Shown: piece after piece, positions 63,602 to 64,000 of the stretch
Layout: the number at the start of each line of letters is the position of its first letter
Numbering within the stretch: the first letter of the stretch is position 1
Source of the DNA: Pseudomonas monteilii
GTDB taxonomy: Bacteria > Pseudomonadota > Gammaproteobacteria > Pseudomonadales > Pseudomonadaceae
Reading direction: 5' to 3'
Assembly (NCBI GenBank): GCA_001534745.1
Contig: CP013997.1
Location: forward strand, 4,340,001 to 4,404,000
Length of the DNA stretch: 64,000 nucleotides
Made by a program: the position numbers and the translations under genes
The notes under the pieces: model-generated
Told to the model about the DNA's origin: nothing
The model's database searches: none
Seen by the model: the letters and a program-made list of their open reading frames with translations, nothing else

Positions 63602-64000
63602 TGGCAAGATCGTCTCAACCCGCCCGTCCCAGCCGGGGCCAGGGCCACGTACGGATCATCGCCGGCGAATGGCGCAGCCGCCGCCTGAACGTTCCGGAGG
63701 GCGCAGGCCTGCGCCCGACCCCGGACCGCGTGCGCGAAACCGTCTTCAACTGGCTTGCGCCCAGCATCGAGGGTGCGCACGTACTCGATGCCTTCACCGG
63801 CAGTGGTGCTCTGGTGCTCGAGGCGTTGTCCCGTGGTGCGGCCGACGCCGTGGCCTTGGACACCAACCCCGCCGCCATCGCCAACCTGCGCGACAACCTC
63901 GAAGTGCTGCGCTGCCCACGCGGGCAGCTCTTGCAGACCGATGCGGTGCGCTACCTGGAAGGCCCGGTGAAGCAGGCGTTCGACGTGGTCTTCCTCGATC
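63601..64000 (+). CDS. rsmD: 16S rRNA (guanine-966-N2)-methyltransferase RsmD, 5' part
   Basis: The first 133 residues of RsmD, cut by the window end. HVRIIAGEWRSRRLNVPEG, GLRPTPDRVRETVFNWLAP and the SAM motif VLDAFTGSGALVLEALSRGA are diagnostic. The ATG overlaps the upstream M16 stop by one base. The NPPF/DPPF-type catalytic motif would be just beyond base 64000 (VVFLD is the last visible part). Confidence 0.94.
   Translation, partial: MARSSQPARPSRGQGHVRIIAGEWRSRRLNVPEGAGLRPTPDRVRETVFNWLAPSIEGAHVLDAFTGSGALVLEALSRGAADAVALDTNPAAIANLRDNLEVLRCPRGQLLQTDAVRYLEGPVKQAFDVVFLD

Overview
The window is chromosomal DNA of a fluorescent Pseudomonas, most likely of the P. putida group. The evidence is the high GC content, the gene order (betT/betIBA; mrcA/pilMNOPQ-aroKB-damX-gltBD-hemE; rpmE-priA-argS; metXW-rdgB-hemW; thiSG-trmB; ftsYEX-rpoH), protein sequences that look like P. 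putida proteins, and abundant REP-type intergenic palindromes. No rRNA, tRNA, CRISPR array, prophage or complete insertion sequence was seen. Nearly everything is core housekeeping genome. The accessory-looking parts are a higBA toxin-antitoxin module, a large partial protein at the left edge and several repeat clusters.

Layout. 1-1320: partial large protein of unknown function (minus strand). 1461-7894: choline uptake and oxidation to glycine betaine, with betT divergent from betI-betB-betA around a perfect 20-bp BetI-type palindrome. 7895-8429: REP palindromes and degenerate short repeats. 8430-15102: NhaP2-type K+/H+ antiporter, MscK-type mechanosensitive channel, and the SelO AMPylase. 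15127-15781: higB-higA. 15788-18161: a LysR regulator divergent from an MFS transporter. 18162-18506: REP repeats. 18507-29927 (minus): a periplasmic BOF protein, hemE, gltD, gltB, an ATPase/SPOR (DamX-like) protein, aroB and aroK. 29932-33548 (minus): a compact type IV pilus alignment/secretin operon, pilM-pilN-pilO/P-pilQ, in which PilO and PilP form one polypeptide and PilQ lacks the usual N-terminal AMIN region. 33719-36169: PBP1a. 36294-38767 (minus): malic enzyme, secreted nuclease, ribosomal protein L31. 38932-43799: priA, argS and an FtsN-like SPOR protein. 43928-48409: TM2 protein, NlpC/P60 hydrolase, PilT, YggS, ProC, YggT. 48432-48822: a REP hairpin array. 49092-53091: metX, metW, rdgB, hemW, a DUF3392 protein. 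53145-55398 (minus): trmB, thiG, thiS, a DUF423 protein. 55463-64000: mtgA, then rpoH and ftsX-ftsE-ftsY (minus), then two paired M16 peptidases and the start of rsmD.

The genes combine into recognisable units. There is osmoprotection (choline to betaine, K+/H+ antiport, mechanosensitive release) and nitrogen assimilation (GOGAT). Others are the shikimate pathway (AroK, AroB), pilus assembly, cell-wall growth and division (PBP1a, MtgA, FtsN, FtsEX, DamX), methionine synthesis and thiamine thiazole synthesis.

The most unusual signals are non-coding or architectural. A composite repeat made of 7-bp units in inverted orientation around a GC-rich hairpin recurs at four intergenic sites. One copy lies inside the gltBD operon, and one appears to supply the -35 element of argS. 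A three-unit 117-bp REP array lies upstream of metX. The higBA promoter and operator are embedded in the 3' end of a LysR gene. The rpmE terminator is embedded in the signal-peptide codons of the next gene. The pilus operon is compact, with a PilO-PilP fusion.
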